From Chromera velia (taxonomy: Eukaryota > Sar > Chromeraceae): a DNA stretch of 64,000 nt. The stretch lies in contig JAHBMJ010002465.1 in the NCBI GenBank assembly GCA_018398765.1, forward strand, positions 37,936-101,935, given 5' to 3'. Positions 1 through 12,800 of this stretch are shown piece after piece. Position 1 is the first letter of the stretch, and each line of letters begins with the position of its first letter. The position numbers were made by a program, and so were the translations under genes. Below the pieces are notes generated by a model. It did no database searches. It worked only from the letters and a program-made list of their open reading frames with translations, and had not been told where the DNA came from.

Positions 1-3000
1 ATCCTTCACCGCAGGCAGAGAGCGATTTTGTTTTAGGCCATCAGGGAAGATTTGCATTCGCATTCCCTCCTGCGGCGGGAGAGGAGTCAGTGACAAAGCC
101 GCCTGCTGAAAAAGCAGCTGCAGAGCAGACGCAGGCAGTCGCCCATGCAGGCGGCATGTCAGGGGATTCTCCGGCCTCGCCATTCGGCGACGATGTGCCG
201 GTACAAGCGCAGAATGCAAATAGTTTACAGGGGGTTGGTGGGTCGCACATAGGGGGTGCAAGTGAAAGTGTTGCAGATAAGAAAGATGACTTCTTCAGTT
301 TGGGCGGAGGGGGAAATGCAGCGGGTGTGCAGAGGGCCGCCGAGACCGGGCGGGATTTTTTTGAGGAGACGGGGGGGTTTGGGGCAGGGGGGGGCAGTGG
401 GGATTTTGGAGATTTCATGGGAGCCGGCCTGAACGACGCGGACTTTGGGGACTTCCGTGGGGCCATGGACGGAGTGGATGAGGGTGAGGCACCCCCCCCC
501 CCTCCACCTCCACCGCCCAGGCCGGAAAAGGGGGGGGAAAGTGGCGCATCATCAGCGTCGGCAGGGGGTGGTGTTTCTTCAGGTTTTGTTTTTGATGGGC
601 TCGGGGAAGAAGTCGGAGAGAAAGACTTGGTGGGGGGTCTTGACGTCGGGGACGAACCTTTTGAATTTGTGTCCTCGTCTGGTCCCCCTGTAGACAAGGG
701 GGAAGAGGGACTAGTGGGGGGGGGGGATTCCCCTTTTGGGGATTTCCAAGTTGGGGGTGCGGACAGTTCTCTGAACAGAGAAGAGTCGCCCTTTGGGGAC
801 TTTAATTCATTCCCTGCTCCTGCACCTGCTTCTTCTTCTTCTTCTGCACAGGAGACGGGAGGGTCTCCGTTTGGAGATTTCCCGACGGGGGCATCAACAG
901 GGATGCAGGTTGTCCAGCAAAACAGTGGGGAGTGGGGGGCGTTTGAGGGAGGTGGTGCTCTAGCAGCAAAAGAGAAGACACCACCATTGTCTCCAAAAGC
1001 TAGCAGAAAGAAACCCCCTCCGCCTCCCCCACCTTCAGACCCACCCCCGCCCCGCCGAGAAGTGTCCCCCGTTCCTTCTCGTTTCTCGGCTTTTGAGGGT
1101 CTCGTGACTTGCCTGGATCCGAGCGCAGATTCGAAAGGAAGTGGGAAGGGGGGGGCAGATTCTAGTCAAGACAAGTGGGCCGATTTGTTTGCGTTAGGAG
1201 AGGAGGACGGCACGGGAGCGTCGGGGTCTTCCGACGCTGTTTGTCGTGGGTTGACTTTTCTGCGTACTGCCATGAAGAGATACGATGAGGATTTGACCTT
1301 TCTTGAGAAGAACGCCACAGGTGCCAATGAGACAGAGGAGAGTCAAAGGGGGGCAGTCATGGGATTGAGGTCAGTCTGTCTCTAGCAAGAGCAACGAACT
1401 CTGTGTGACGGGGGCAGAGGGGGAATGAGAGGTCATGTGTGTGAGTACCTGGGAGATCGGTCGCGTGTGGATGCGTCGCTGAGGTGCAGCTTTTTGATTG
1501 TGAAGTTGGTTGGGGCTTGCTTCGGTCTCCGGAAGTTTCCTCTTGTTCTGATCGCCCCCTTACGGAATATTTCTGAGCTCACTTTCTTCCTTCATTCAGA
1601 AAAGCCCCCTCTTTTTTTTGTGCATATATTCCCAATTCAATTCAATTCAATGTATTCTTTCAACGTTCCCCCCTCCCACTGCAAGTAGATGTGGGTTTGT
1701 CATTGTGCAGGCTATGGACAGAGGCCGTCGCTGCTGCCTGCATTTATTTTCATACAGAATTTCTTTTCATACATGCATGAAAATAAATGAGTGCAGGCTA
1801 TGGACAGAGGCCGTCGCTGCTGCCAAGGCCCGAGGGGACGGGTGGACAGCAGGGGTGATCGCGCGGCTAGGGGCGGTGGGAGAGGGTCTAGGAGAAGTGA
1901 CGTTGGAGTGTGTGGGGGCACTGGAAGCGGCAGCGACGAAGAGCACGGAGGTAGGTCAGCGGGTTGCACGGAAGGAAGGAAGGAAGGAAGGAGGGAAGGA
2001 AGGAAGGAAGGAAGGAAGGAATCGTTGATTGGTGTCGTTGCAGACGGGGGAAAGAAGGATAACAAAGCTGTTTGCCTCAGTCTTGCCCTGTCTTCATTGA
2101 CTCCTCAATGGGACAAGGAGGCCAAAAGGAAGCCACCGAACAAGCACGAGAACGAGAGATGCTCAAACAAACAGACAGACAGACACACAGAGGGACAGAG
2201 AGAGAGAGAGAGAGAGAGAGAGCGCAAAGAGGCAGGGAGGGATGAAGAAAAAAAAAAACAGGGGTGAGAAATAGGAAAGGGACAGAAAAAACAAGGCACA
2301 CCGACGCAGCAGAAGTTCCTTTCCTGCCGGTTTCAGAGATTGCAACCTCCTTTCGACTGATGCATTTTCCTCTTTGACCCCTCCCTCCCCTCACAGTTCT
2401 TTCTTCCTTTCTTCTGTTCCCCTCCTCTCTGCTTCTGCAGGGACGTTCTCCCAAGTCCCCCTCCCGCTCTCCGAAGTCACCCAAGGGAAAGGGAAAAGAC
2501 AAAACCGACTCGTCCCCCTCCTCAAGGCCCTCCTCTGCCCTCTCTGTCACTCCTCTCTCCTCTGCCGATGCTGCCGCTCTCCTCGCCTCTGATCAGTTCA
2601 AGGCCTTCCTGACCGGTCTCAGAGGGCTCCACAGAGTCCTCTGGCGACTCTTTACTGCCTCTGCCCCCTTCCTCCAACCTGCACAGTCGAGTACGGTGGG
2701 GGGAGGGGAGGAGAAGCACCTTGCAGATGCTGCAGTGCAGACGGAAGAGAGCCTGCTCAAGGCAGGGGGGGCGTGGGTGCGGCTTGTGAAGACTCTGAGG
2801 GCACTTCTCGGAGACGCGCCTGCAGTCTCAACCCTGCCCTCTCTTCCCTCTCGACAGCAGACTGTCCGACTGCCCCCACTATCCCACTGGGTCCTGGTGG
2901 TCGGGGGGGGAAAGGGAAAAGACTCCCACCCTTTCTTTTTTGAGGCAGAGCTTCATGACGCACGCAACGGCATGACGTTCTCCTTAAAGGAGGCCGCGGC

Positions 3001-3250
3001 ACTTCTTGTAAAGAGAAGAGTCCCGGTGCAAGATGGAGGCAGTCTGAAGAGCCTGATGCCCCTCGGTCCCCCTGCAGAGAAATGCGCCTTCTGTCTCCTT
3101 CCCGCGGTGCCGTCCCTCTTCTCGGACAGCGCCGATCTAATGGCAAGAAGTTGCAACTGGCGCGGAATCCGTGTCCATCTGGTATGTGCCAATGTTTTGG
3201 AAACCTACTGTGAAAGTCCCGAAGGGTGTGCGACAAGTCTGCAAGTCTGA
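1..3250 (+). CDS. Gamma-synergin/aftiphilin-like AP-1 accessory protein (5' partial)
   Basis: The frame is already open at base 1, so the start lies outside the window. Exons that join in frame are 1-1369, 1797-1950 and 2441-3250. The first exon encodes a low-complexity region with repeated SPFGDF, DFGDF, WGAF and polyproline stretches. FGDF fits the known [FW]-G-[PDE]-[FLM] motif bound by AP-1 gamma-ear and GGA-ear domains. The exon 1/2 junction reads into LWTEAVAAA, and the last exon ends with KCAFCLLP, then WRGIRVHLVCANV. This resembles the C-terminal domain of gamma-synergin, which pairs a CxxC-type motif with a histidine and a final 'CAN' segment. Expected role: clathrin/AP-1 traffic at the trans-Golgi network or endosomes. 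The family call rests on motifs and domain order, not on a search. An unrelated FG-rich adaptor-binding protein is the alternative. Confidence 0.62.
1705..1824 (+). repeat. Duplicated 3' splice site around a small hairpin
   Basis: A 34-base sequence containing the acceptor and the first coding bases of exon 2 occurs twice and identically, at 1705-1738 and 1791-1824. The 52 bases between them carry a perfect 13-base inverted repeat (1741-1753 with 1777-1789). Only the second acceptor keeps the frame. Use of the first adds 86 bases and runs into a TGA. Confidence 0.85.
1970..2222 (+). repeat. Intronic GGAA and GA microsatellites
   Basis: Intron 2 of the synergin-like gene holds a GGAA tract at about 1970-2021, a short CAGA run near 2172-2184 and a GA dinucleotide run at about 2196-2222. 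These produce spurious reading frames on both strands. Confidence 0.9.
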
Positions 3251-4701
3251 GCGTAATGTGCTGATAAACCGTTTCTGAGCGCGCAACTGCATGCATTGAA
3301 AATTTAATTCGTAATAATATCCTAAAAATTTCGGGTATTAACATATATTGCCATAAAAGTAGGCAAACAGTATAGGCTGTATAGCATAGAATTCGTTAAT
3401 TGAAACTTAATTCTTAGCTTGATCTTTATAGTGAAAATCCTATAAAATTCTGGTAATAAATTTGATGATTAAAAATTTTATCCTACCTTATAAATTTTAC
3501 ACCTTCTGTGAATAATCAATCCATTGCAATTAAATTGTAACTAATTAATTAATATTTTTTTATGCATACAGGATTATATACAGGATTACAGGATTACATT
3601 GTGTTCGGGGCCGGAGCCCTAGACCTGCGTGCCAGTTATCTGACGTCCGCCTTACACCATATATTCATGCACATTACTCCACACCATCAACGCATACATG
3701 CAATGACACATCTCATCACGACACATGAATTTCTTGCCTTGCACTTCAAAACCATTGCTACTGCCGGCAAACATGGATGCAGTTGAATTACGGTCCCAGG
3801 ATAATATTAAGTTATGCTTGATTTTCTCTGACGAAGTGTGAATGAAAGACAGACTGACAGAAGGCAGGGGTGGAGCGATAGCATGCATCTTCTATTACTT
3901 TTATGACTTTATGCCTACGTGCAGAGCCTGTCTCTCTTGCTCTTTTCATCTGATAAAGCATACCGATCAGATCTTCTACCTTGGAACGCGGCTTTCTGTT
4001 TCTTTTCCCTTTCTCTTCTTTGTCGTGGACTTCTGCAAGCTGTTTAGCAGTCACATCTTGAAAAGCATCCTTACGTTCTTCAGAACCTCCTCTTTACATC
4101 TCTCCCACACTCTTCGTCTCATCAAGATTCTTTTTATGAGTGTGTTCATATAGTAGTCTGCATGCATGCATATAATGCTAGATATAATGTTTTTTGTTTT
4201 TTGTAGTGCAGGCTAGAGTACAGGGCCTAGATCCATCCATATAGAAGCCATTCAAAGAATTTGAAAAAAAAAAATAATGCTAAAAATATGTTTTCTTTTT
4301 TTTTTGTCTTCTTTAAAGATCCGTTTAATAGTCCGTTTAAAACTAGCGTTAGTACGAAAGTTTCATTTAAATTTGCCCTTAGAGGTATATTTGATTATTT
4401 TTTTAAAAATTAAATTACTTTCTTACTAGGTTTTTTAACTCTTAAAAGCCTATACAGCTTTCGATAAGATGAAAAATTCAGAACAACTTTGAATAACGTG
4501 CAACAATACTTTGATTCAATTCTATTACGCATTTTTTATTTCATTGGTAGACCATCATGATGACTGCTGAATCTCATGACATTTCATCAGAAGCGCTGTC
4601 ATCATTCTGTCACTCAACCAACGCGCCGTGCGCGCGTGTCCAACCGTCGCTCATCGTCGCATGGCCGTTGCCTGCGCGTGCTCGATCGCCAGTATCTCGG
4701 C
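3251..4701. other. AT-rich convergent intergenic region
   Basis: This spacer separates the 3' ends of the synergin-like and kinase genes. It is AT-rich, with poly-A and poly-T runs near 4264-4310 and one isolated CATGCATGCA at 4161-4170. Short open frames show no protein-like composition. I see no gene, RNA gene or mobile element. Confidence 0.7.
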
Positions 4702-6213
4702 TCACTTCGGCTTTGCCTTCTCCTTGCTTTTCTTGTCTGCCAACCAACTCCCGAAACCGCTCCACGTGAGAATGAACGGATGTCTCAGCAGCGTGTCGAT
4801 GGAGGGCCGCTTTTTGATATCTCTCTGTAAGCACATGGCCACAAAATCTCGGAGGGGCTCCGAGAACCTGCAACAGCAACAGCAACAATGGCGTCAGCAG
4901 CGAATAAGGCTTTAGACGACGAAACGCAGTCGATCTAGTGATGTCTTCTGATGAAAACAAACAGAACCAGGACGGAATCAGAATGGCCGACGTGTAGTAC
5001 ATGAGTGTCACACTGTTACCTGGAGGGATGCATCACATTCATGAGCAGGACTGTCACGCACAAAGTCTCCCACACGCGGATCGGCCTCTGTATGCTACGG
5101 AACATAGAAGATCCAATAAAAGAAGCCATCTGTCTAGGCAGAGAAAGTACTTTTTTGAAGGCAATCGGGAGCTTGTGAATGAGGGGAAGAAGTGAACGCA
5201 AAATAAAAGAATCGTGCCGTTGTCTACTTGACGAAGGAAAAGAAGAAAGGCGAGAACATTTGCAACCAAGACCTGTGTCCACAAAATCGATCAGGGCATT
5301 TCTTCCTTTCTTGGTGGTGCTCTGTAGATTCCGGTACGTTGACTCACTGACTGACTGACTTTCCGTTGTCCGGCAGCCTGGGCTCGGGCTTCTTGCAGAG
5401 AATGTCGTAGATCATCACGGGGCTTGCTGTCGGTGGGACGGGGTGCTTACCCGTCGCCAACTCATAGATCACCATACCGAACGACCAAATGTCGGCATCG
5501 GAGGAGTATTCGTCCCCCATCACTCGTTCGGGACTCATGTAGACGTGTGTGCCTACATAAGTGTTCAAACTGGAGAGATCGGAAGTCTGTTCAACGAGCT
5601 TCAAAAGGCCAAAGTCTGTCAGCTTGACCTGCCCACTGGTGTTGATCAGAATATTCGCTGGTTTGATGTCACGATGCATGGCCTTTGCTTTCTCCAGAGC
5701 CTTCAGGCCCGCAAGAGACTGGCGTGCAATTGACGCAAGCAGGGGCTCTGGAAAGTCATAGGGGTCTGTGGTGTTGGACACGAGATCGCGGAGCGTGTCC
5801 AGACTTCCGAAATCCATCAATTCGAGGGCAATGTATATTTGACCCTTGTCGCAGTAGACACCGTGAAAGTCCACCAAATGAGGATTGGGTTTGATCGACA
5901 AAAGTCCAGCAAGGTCTTTCCGGAGCTGGTCTCTCTTCCCCTTCCCCTCCCAATGCACAATCTTGATTGCCAGCTTCTTATCTGATTCTCGAAGCTTTCC
6001 GTGCACGACAACGCCACCTGCACCGGACCCGATTCTCTTTTCTGGGAACACCTCGATCACGGGTGCTTTTGCGAAGGACTTGATGGTGAAGCCTGAGGTC
6101 TTGTCGAGGATTGATCCGTCTGGTGCCATAGAAAAGGAAGTTTCGTTCTCATCATCCTCCTCTTCCCCCAACACAAGCATCGGACCCAAACCCAAGCCAC
6201 CTGGCTTTGACAT
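4702..6213 (-). CDS. MAPKK-like (STE7 family) protein kinase
   Basis: Two exons, 6213-5360 and 4867-4702, join in frame across a 492-base intron to give 339 residues. The protein kinase landmarks are complete. The glycine loop is GSGAGGVV at about residue 62, the ATP-binding lysine is in AIKIV, the catalytic loop is HRDIKPANIL, and DFG follows. After the activation loop, which holds candidate Ser/Thr phosphosites (SDLSSLNTYVGT), comes VYMSPER. The 'G-T-x-x-YMSPER' form is typical of MAP kinase kinases. The second exon adds the end of the C lobe (FVAMCLQRDIKKRPS). The length fits a compact MEK of about 340 residues with a short acidic N-terminus. It probably phosphorylates a MAP kinase in the cytosol. 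The start is the first ATG of the frame. The gene is divergent from the 14-exon gene to its right. Confidence 0.85.
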
Positions 6214-6809
6214 TACGGCAAAGCTTGTCTTGCCTTGGAAAGTCTCGAAGAGTGGAAAAGCGAAAAAACTGGATATGTATGTATAGGATGCTGCTGAGGT
6301 TCACAATGAGTCTTCAATTCAGAAGATGGAAGGAGGTGAGACGAACTGTTCGAGACTGAACACAAAACCCCTCTTTGGATCCAAGCTACTACTATGAGAG
6401 GAGCAAGTTCCGATCACTGCACGCGATCGATCGACGTCTTTTGATTCACTCAAGTTTGGATTGGGATTTTTCTGATGTACGTAGACGGCTGGCCGCAGGG
6501 TCGCGATCGCGGTTTGGGTCGACCGAAGTTTTGTCAGTTCACGCGCGAAGCCGCGCGCGCGCTTCGCGAGCGCGCGCTTCGCGCGCGCGCAGCTGGTCTG
6601 CATGCATGCAACTCTTCTTACCTTCCTTCATTCTTCGCCGTTGGGAGGAAAGCTCAAACTTCCTTTCCGGCCATGAAGGGGCTTGCACCGCAGTGAATTC
6701 AGCCAAAGGAAGGAAAGCAAAGCAGCAAAAACGTTGTGGACTCGCACAAAGCTGGCAAGACTCTGCGAGAAGAAGTTATTCAATCTGCCTGACACTGAGT
6801 CCTGCGTGA
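6214..6809. promoter_or_regulatory. Divergent promoter region with GC palindrome and GCATGCATGC
   Basis: This interval lies between the starts of the kinase gene (minus) and the cassette-exon gene (plus). At about 6541-6592 it holds an alternating-GC block with inverted arms CGCGAAGC/GCTTCGCG and two direct copies of GCGCGCGCTTCGCG. A CTGCATGCATGCAA motif follows at 6598-6611. No coding exon is supported. A bidirectional promoter role is inferred from position. Confidence 0.5.
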
Positions 6810-6860
6810 ATGTGGGCTGGGTGTCCTTCCTACCCTTACCCTTCCTCCGCTGGGAGGGAG

Positions 6861-9800
6861 ATGGGTCGCGTCCTTTCAGACTTGAAGGAATCCTTTGAAA
6901 GACTTCGTCAAGAAGCGAATTCGGGTCTTGAGGAGCTGAGAAGTCGAAGAGGTGTGCTACCTGCGAGACCGAGTTCCCCTCTGGCAACTTTTGGGAATTT
7001 GCCCCCGTCCGGGTACCCCCGTCTATCCGGGGCAGCACTTGACCAAGACCGGGGTCTTTGTGATCCAATTTATCCACGTCAATGCGATCAACAGAAAGAG
7101 GATGACGAGGCTCTGGCATGTCTCACGGAGGGTCTTCGTCTCTGTCGTCAAGGAACTTTAATGGCCATGCGAAGCCGAAAACGGTCCCCTTCTCCCTTTC
7201 ATCCGCATGCAGGAGGAGAACAAATCATCAAGGGGATACCAGACGGATCTAGTCCCTTTCATGAAGAGAGAATAGCCAATGCAAGCGAATTGACAGGAAT
7301 TCTCGGAGGGACACCTTACCGTGTCCAGTCACCCTCTCCCAAAAGCGCATGGAACCAGAACGGGGGCCTGCACCTGCCCCCAGAACAAAAGGAGCACCTG
7401 CAGTTACCCCAGAGAACCCCCCCCTCTGCCTTCATGCAGCAGGCCACAGGAGAGACACGCCCTCAGGAAGCCGTGGAGGGTCCCTCCTTTGACGTGTCCG
7501 TCCGCCTGCCGGCTTACCGACTGCATGCACGCGGAGACGCTCCCCAAGAGCCCGCCTCTGCCCGCAGAGCTTCAGAGCGTCTGCACAGGACAGGACAGGT
7601 CGGGGACGAGGGACCGCAACTTCGGGTCCAGGTGCGAAGCCACGGGGGCGGGGGTCAGACTTTCACTACTTCCCCTCAAATGCAGTCGTCGATTGCGTTG
7701 AACGAGGGCTCCCCAATGGGACTGCACATCAATCACCTGGACTCCCCCCCCCAGATTCGCGTGCAGTCTCTGCCCCGAGAGGCCCCTCACTCGACTGCGG
7801 GTCATGTGCTCTACAGAGAGAGGGAGACGGCCTCCCCTTCCCGTTCTCATTCTCCATCTCCGTCTCCTTCCCCCCGTTTTGAAGGAACGCGCGCGTTTCC
7901 AGAGAGAAGAGATGACAGAATGCACAGAACCCGTTGTCTGTCCACACACTCTCCTTCTCCTTCTCCGGCCTTCAACATAACCACCACACCCACCCGCACC
8001 CGCCCACCCCTGTCTGTCCCGAAGAGCAGGGGCGTGCCCTGTCCGATGGTGCCTCTTCTAGATGCTGACCGAGCTAATGCAGCCCTGTGTGTACATACTC
8101 AACCAGAACCCCCCCCAAGGCCCGGATCCCCCGCCAGAGACTCCCCTGACGTCGGGACAGGGGCCCCGGAGGGACTCAGACAGAAGGGGGGGAGAAGTAG
8201 GGTTTCGCCTTCCCCCCATGGAAGAAGGGACTATACGCCTCTGTCTGAACAGACACGGGCTGGAAGCATATTTGGACAAACAATCGCAACACATGCTGGA
8301 AGCATCTTCGGAGGGCTGCCCCCCCCCGTTGCTGACGAAGGCTTTTTAGGATTTTTAGCCACAAAAGGCACTTTTCCTTTACGCATTTCTCAGGAGTCTC
8401 CGGTGGAGGCTGCAGCCCGTCTGCAGGCCACCTCTCTCCTTCATTCCCCCGCCGAACAAACCGCTGCTGTAAAAAAGGGATCCCACGCACCACAAGACGC
8501 CTCCTCACCTTCCGGCCAGACAACCACAGTGCCCCCTGTCCCCCACGCACTGGAAGAAGACAGGTCGCCTGCACCCTTCAAGACAAGGACCTCACTGGCC
8601 ACTACCTTCACCATGTCTCCGGCAGCATTCCCGAAGTTTTCAGCTTCAGGCACTCAACCCCAGGAGGTGACCTCTGGGGTTCCTGAGGGGGCCCTCAGTC
8701 GATTGGGGGACGCCAAAGCAGCTTCACAGTCACTGGGACAGGAGGGGAGTAAAGAGGCTGCCGAGACCCCAGTAGCAGGTGTCGACCCACAAAGGTGAGT
8801 GACTTGGTTGGTAGGGGATGACTTGAATGCAACACTCACTTGCAGTTTGCGGAAACAAGGCGTGTCCGCAAATCCCTTTCAAAGACTCCATCCCCCAATT
8901 TGAACTGGTTCTGGACTTTTCTTCAGTCCCGATGCTCTTGTCGTCTGCCTTTTGTTGTCAATCGATCAACTTTCTTCCAGTCTCCCTTCTATTCCTTCTA
9001 GTCCTCCTACTCTCATACTCTTTGGACTAAAGCTAGAAATGAAGAGGGCGGAACGTCAAAATCGAAAGAAAATGTGAAAATGAGTGATCATGATTCACCT
9101 TAGCCATACACAACACAACCTGTATAATAAACAAATTGTTCATGCCTCACTTCTCTGCAGTGTAACTCCCCTTGCCATCGGAAAAGAAAAAGCAGCTTTT
9201 CCCAGCGGCGTCTGCGAAGCATCAGCCGCAGCAGTCTTGCAGGAAGAAATCCTTCCGGGTGAAGAAAAGAAACAAAACCAAAAGGCAGAAATCACTGCAG
9301 AGGCAGACGGTGCAGCTGCGATTGCCCTCCTTCAGGATCTTCTGCTTGCGGCCTCCAAGGGGGACCCTGAAGAGGCAGCACTCCTGTCGGCCCTCTCGAG
9401 AAGCCTCAAGGAAACGCACAACGCCCTCAGACAAATCTCCGGAGGGCCCCGGAATGGACTGGCAGGTCCACCCACACGGTCACTCAGATACGAGCCTTCA
9501 ATTTGTGCACCTATTTCTCTCTCTACTGAATTCCCTCCCTCCCTTCGTCGAACTCCACGTACGCAACCTTTCCTTCAACAACATCCAACCAGTTTGCAAC
9601 CTGTTGTTGTTCAAAGCAAGAGTGCATATTCAGACATTTTCATGAAAAAGTCTACTGTCTTGAAAGTCCCGCTTGTCCTTCCTCTCATTCTTTTCTTGCA
9701 GTCCTGCAAAAGAAAACGATGGAACCTCAAAGAACGAGGAGCTCCACGTAGACAAGAACGTAAAGGGCTCTGAGGTGAAAGAGACGCCAGAAAAGAAGAC

Positions 9801-12800
9801 CCAGGAGAATCCGAAGGCAGCAGAAGAAGAAAGAGAAGCAGAAGTTCCACAACAACAAAAGAGTGGGAGCAGAAGAAGCAGTGCCGCATCGGCTGCTGCC
9901 CTGGTGGTGGCGGCTCTGCGTGTGGCCAGAGCTTTGGAGAATGAAGACGAAGTTTTCTCAGAGTCCGTCTCTCTCTTTTGCGTTCATATTCTTTTGGCAT
10001 ACGCCAATTCAAAAAGGTGTCCAGTTCCTTCAAGTGGCGTCGACAGTTCACAGGGGCATGATCAATGATCTGTGCCTGCATGTGTATTGCTAAGCGGCCG
10101 AGACATTCCATTTGCTTTTCAGGTGCATAAGAAACGATCCAATTACGAAGTTTATCTCCTTTTCCTGTGTCACGAACATTCTCTTTTGAGCTCGTCTTTT
10201 CATAATTCCGCTTGTGTTCTCTTTTCTGTGAGCTGTGCAGCTCACCACCCCCTGCCCCCACTCCACCACCTGTCCAATCTGCACCGCCACAAGCCTCCCA
10301 AGCTCCTCCAGAAGCACAGGCAGAAGGGACTGTTCAAAAGGAGCAGCCTCCCATAAAAGAGCCAGACACAGGAGACAGAAGAGAAAAACCAACAGGACCG
10401 TCTCCCCCCGCTGCCCGCAGAACCCTCACACCTCCCGAGAGAGAGAAGGAGAAAGAGGGCCAACACTCTTTTGAAGCCTTTGGAAGCAGACGAAGTTCTG
10501 TGGCGAGTGCGGCTGTTGGGGTCTTCCAGTCGATGCTCTCACAGATCAGGAGAAGCAGCCAGCCGTCTCAAGCGTGGAGCTCTTCCAGGTGAGTGTTTCC
10601 TTCCCTCCCATCTCATTCTGGCTGTTTTCGCCGTGTGTCCTCTGCCATGCACGGATTACTCTCTAGCATCTGATCTGCTAGATTTCTTGCGATCCCCTCC
10701 GTACCGCTGGAAAGCTCTTCTTGTTTTCCTTTTTTTCCATCTTTTGATATTCTGCTGCGCTCCCACCCCTGTATCTCACCTCATGCAGTGGTTCGAATTC
10801 TGGCCCCACAGGCTCCTCAGAGGCCCAGCGGAGGAGCAGCCTGAGAGGCGCCTCCAAGGAGGACTCCCCCCTCCCTCCCATGCAAACCTCCACCAGACCC
10901 CCCCAGGTTCCCCCAATCCAAATGATCCCATTAGACGAGGAACGGGATTTTGTCCAAACCGGGGGGGCGGATGCGACAGACTCCCTCCAGGAAGCCCCCG
11001 TTTCCCCCCATGCAGCTGCTGTGAATGCACCAGCGCCACCTCAAGACGCTGTAGAGGCCGAGGAAAGCAGGCGCCCCTCAGTTGCGAGTCATGCACGGTT
11101 CCAGACGATGCTCTCACAGGTGCGGAGGAGCAGCCAGGCGTCGCAAGCGTGGACTGTCAGGTCAGCAGGAATTGAGAAGAAATCGGGGAAGTGAATGCCC
11201 TCCTCAATCAATGTGCCCCCATGGCTTCTTTCAAGCAAGCGGTGTGCATCATGACAGAGTACTCTTACTGCACCTTTCCCGAAGTGAAACGATCGGGACC
11301 TCAGTCTTTTGAAGTGTGCTCGAAATTTTTGTCTTTTTCTGCGTCCTTCATTTAGCGATACTAATGCTAAAACCTTGCGTGAAAATGAAGATTCTCGCAC
11401 CGCTTCTTTTTTCCCTCTTCCCTGCAGCGACGACGGCACTGCCACAAAAGGCCAGCAACAGGACCCCAATCCTCTTCCTGCCAGCTTCATGCCTACAACC
11501 GCTGTGCCTCCCCAAGAGACGAGAGACGATGAACCTTCGATGCTCCGGGCAGGGGAGGGGGCAGCCAGCAGACGCACCTCTGTCGCGAGTGGTGCGAGGT
11601 TTCAGGCGATGCTTTCTCAAGTGCGGAGAAGCAGCCAGGCCTCTCAGGCATGGACCGTCAGGTCAGATAGAAGGCAGCAGGCAGGCAGGCAGGCAGGCAG
11701 GCTGGCAGGCAGGCAAGCAGGAATGCACCGTGTCAAAAAGGCTTTGAGCCTCCCCACCTGTTTGTGTCTCTGAGAGGTTTCTTTGACTTTTCCTACAGCA
11801 TCGAGACATTGAAACCACCCATTCGAGCCCCCTTTTTCATTATTTTGCAGTGAGGCAGGGACTGCACATCCCTTGCCACAAGAAGACGATCTTCAGGCTC
11901 GACTTGCAGCCACAGCCACAACAGCAGAAGCAGCAGCACGCCCCCTTCCACCAGCACCCACAACGCCTGCAGAACCACAAAACACAAGTGAGGCCGAGGG
12001 AAGCAGGCGCCCCTCAGTTGCGAGCGCTGCCCGATTCCAGACGATGCTCTCACAGGTTCGGAGGAGCAGCCAGGCGTCGCAAGCGTGGACTGTTAGGTCA
12101 GTTGTAAGCGACAGTCAATTCTGTGAACAAACGCCGTTCAGTCAATCCCACATAAATGAATGACAAAACAGCATGCAGTCAATCAGAGGATCCAAAACCC
12201 CAAAGAGATCATTAGGAGCAGTTTCACGGGAGAAGGAACGCGCAGGACAAATCTTCGAGAAGGGATTTGAATTCTGCATTGAAGTTCACCAGGCTGCGTC
12301 GACAATTTCTCTCCCCTTTCAGACCCCTGAAGAGTCTCTTGAAGTTTCTCTCTCTTTTTCTTTCTTTCTTTCTCTGCAGTGATATTCCAACGGGACCGCC
12401 AGAGGAAGCACGTAACACGACGACAGAAGCTCTTCCACAGCATCTGGAAGAACTGGGAAGGCGCACATCTCCTTCAGGGTCTGATGACGACAATGTAGAG
12501 GTTTTACATCTTCAAAGCCACACCCAAAAAACCCCGGAGGTGAGGGGAGTCCAGCAACCACTCAACACAGACAACAGCGAGACAGGAAGAGAAAGGCCGC
12601 AAACAAGAGAGACGGACCCTGTGAGGACAGGAGAGAGACAGCAGACGGTTCCAGAGGGAGAAGCAGCAGGAGTTGGACCAGCACACGAGGCAGCACAAAG
12701 CAGAAGGAGCTCTTATGCCGGGAGCGCCATCCAGCTTCAATCGATGCTTTCACAAGTGCGGAGGAGCAGTCAGGTCCCCCAGGCGTGGACCGTCAGGTCA

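Noticed and set aside
41-697. Minus-strand frame of 218 codons at the left edge
   Set aside because: Antisense of the synergin-like low-complexity exon; its composition mirrors the Gly/Asp-rich codons of the other strand.
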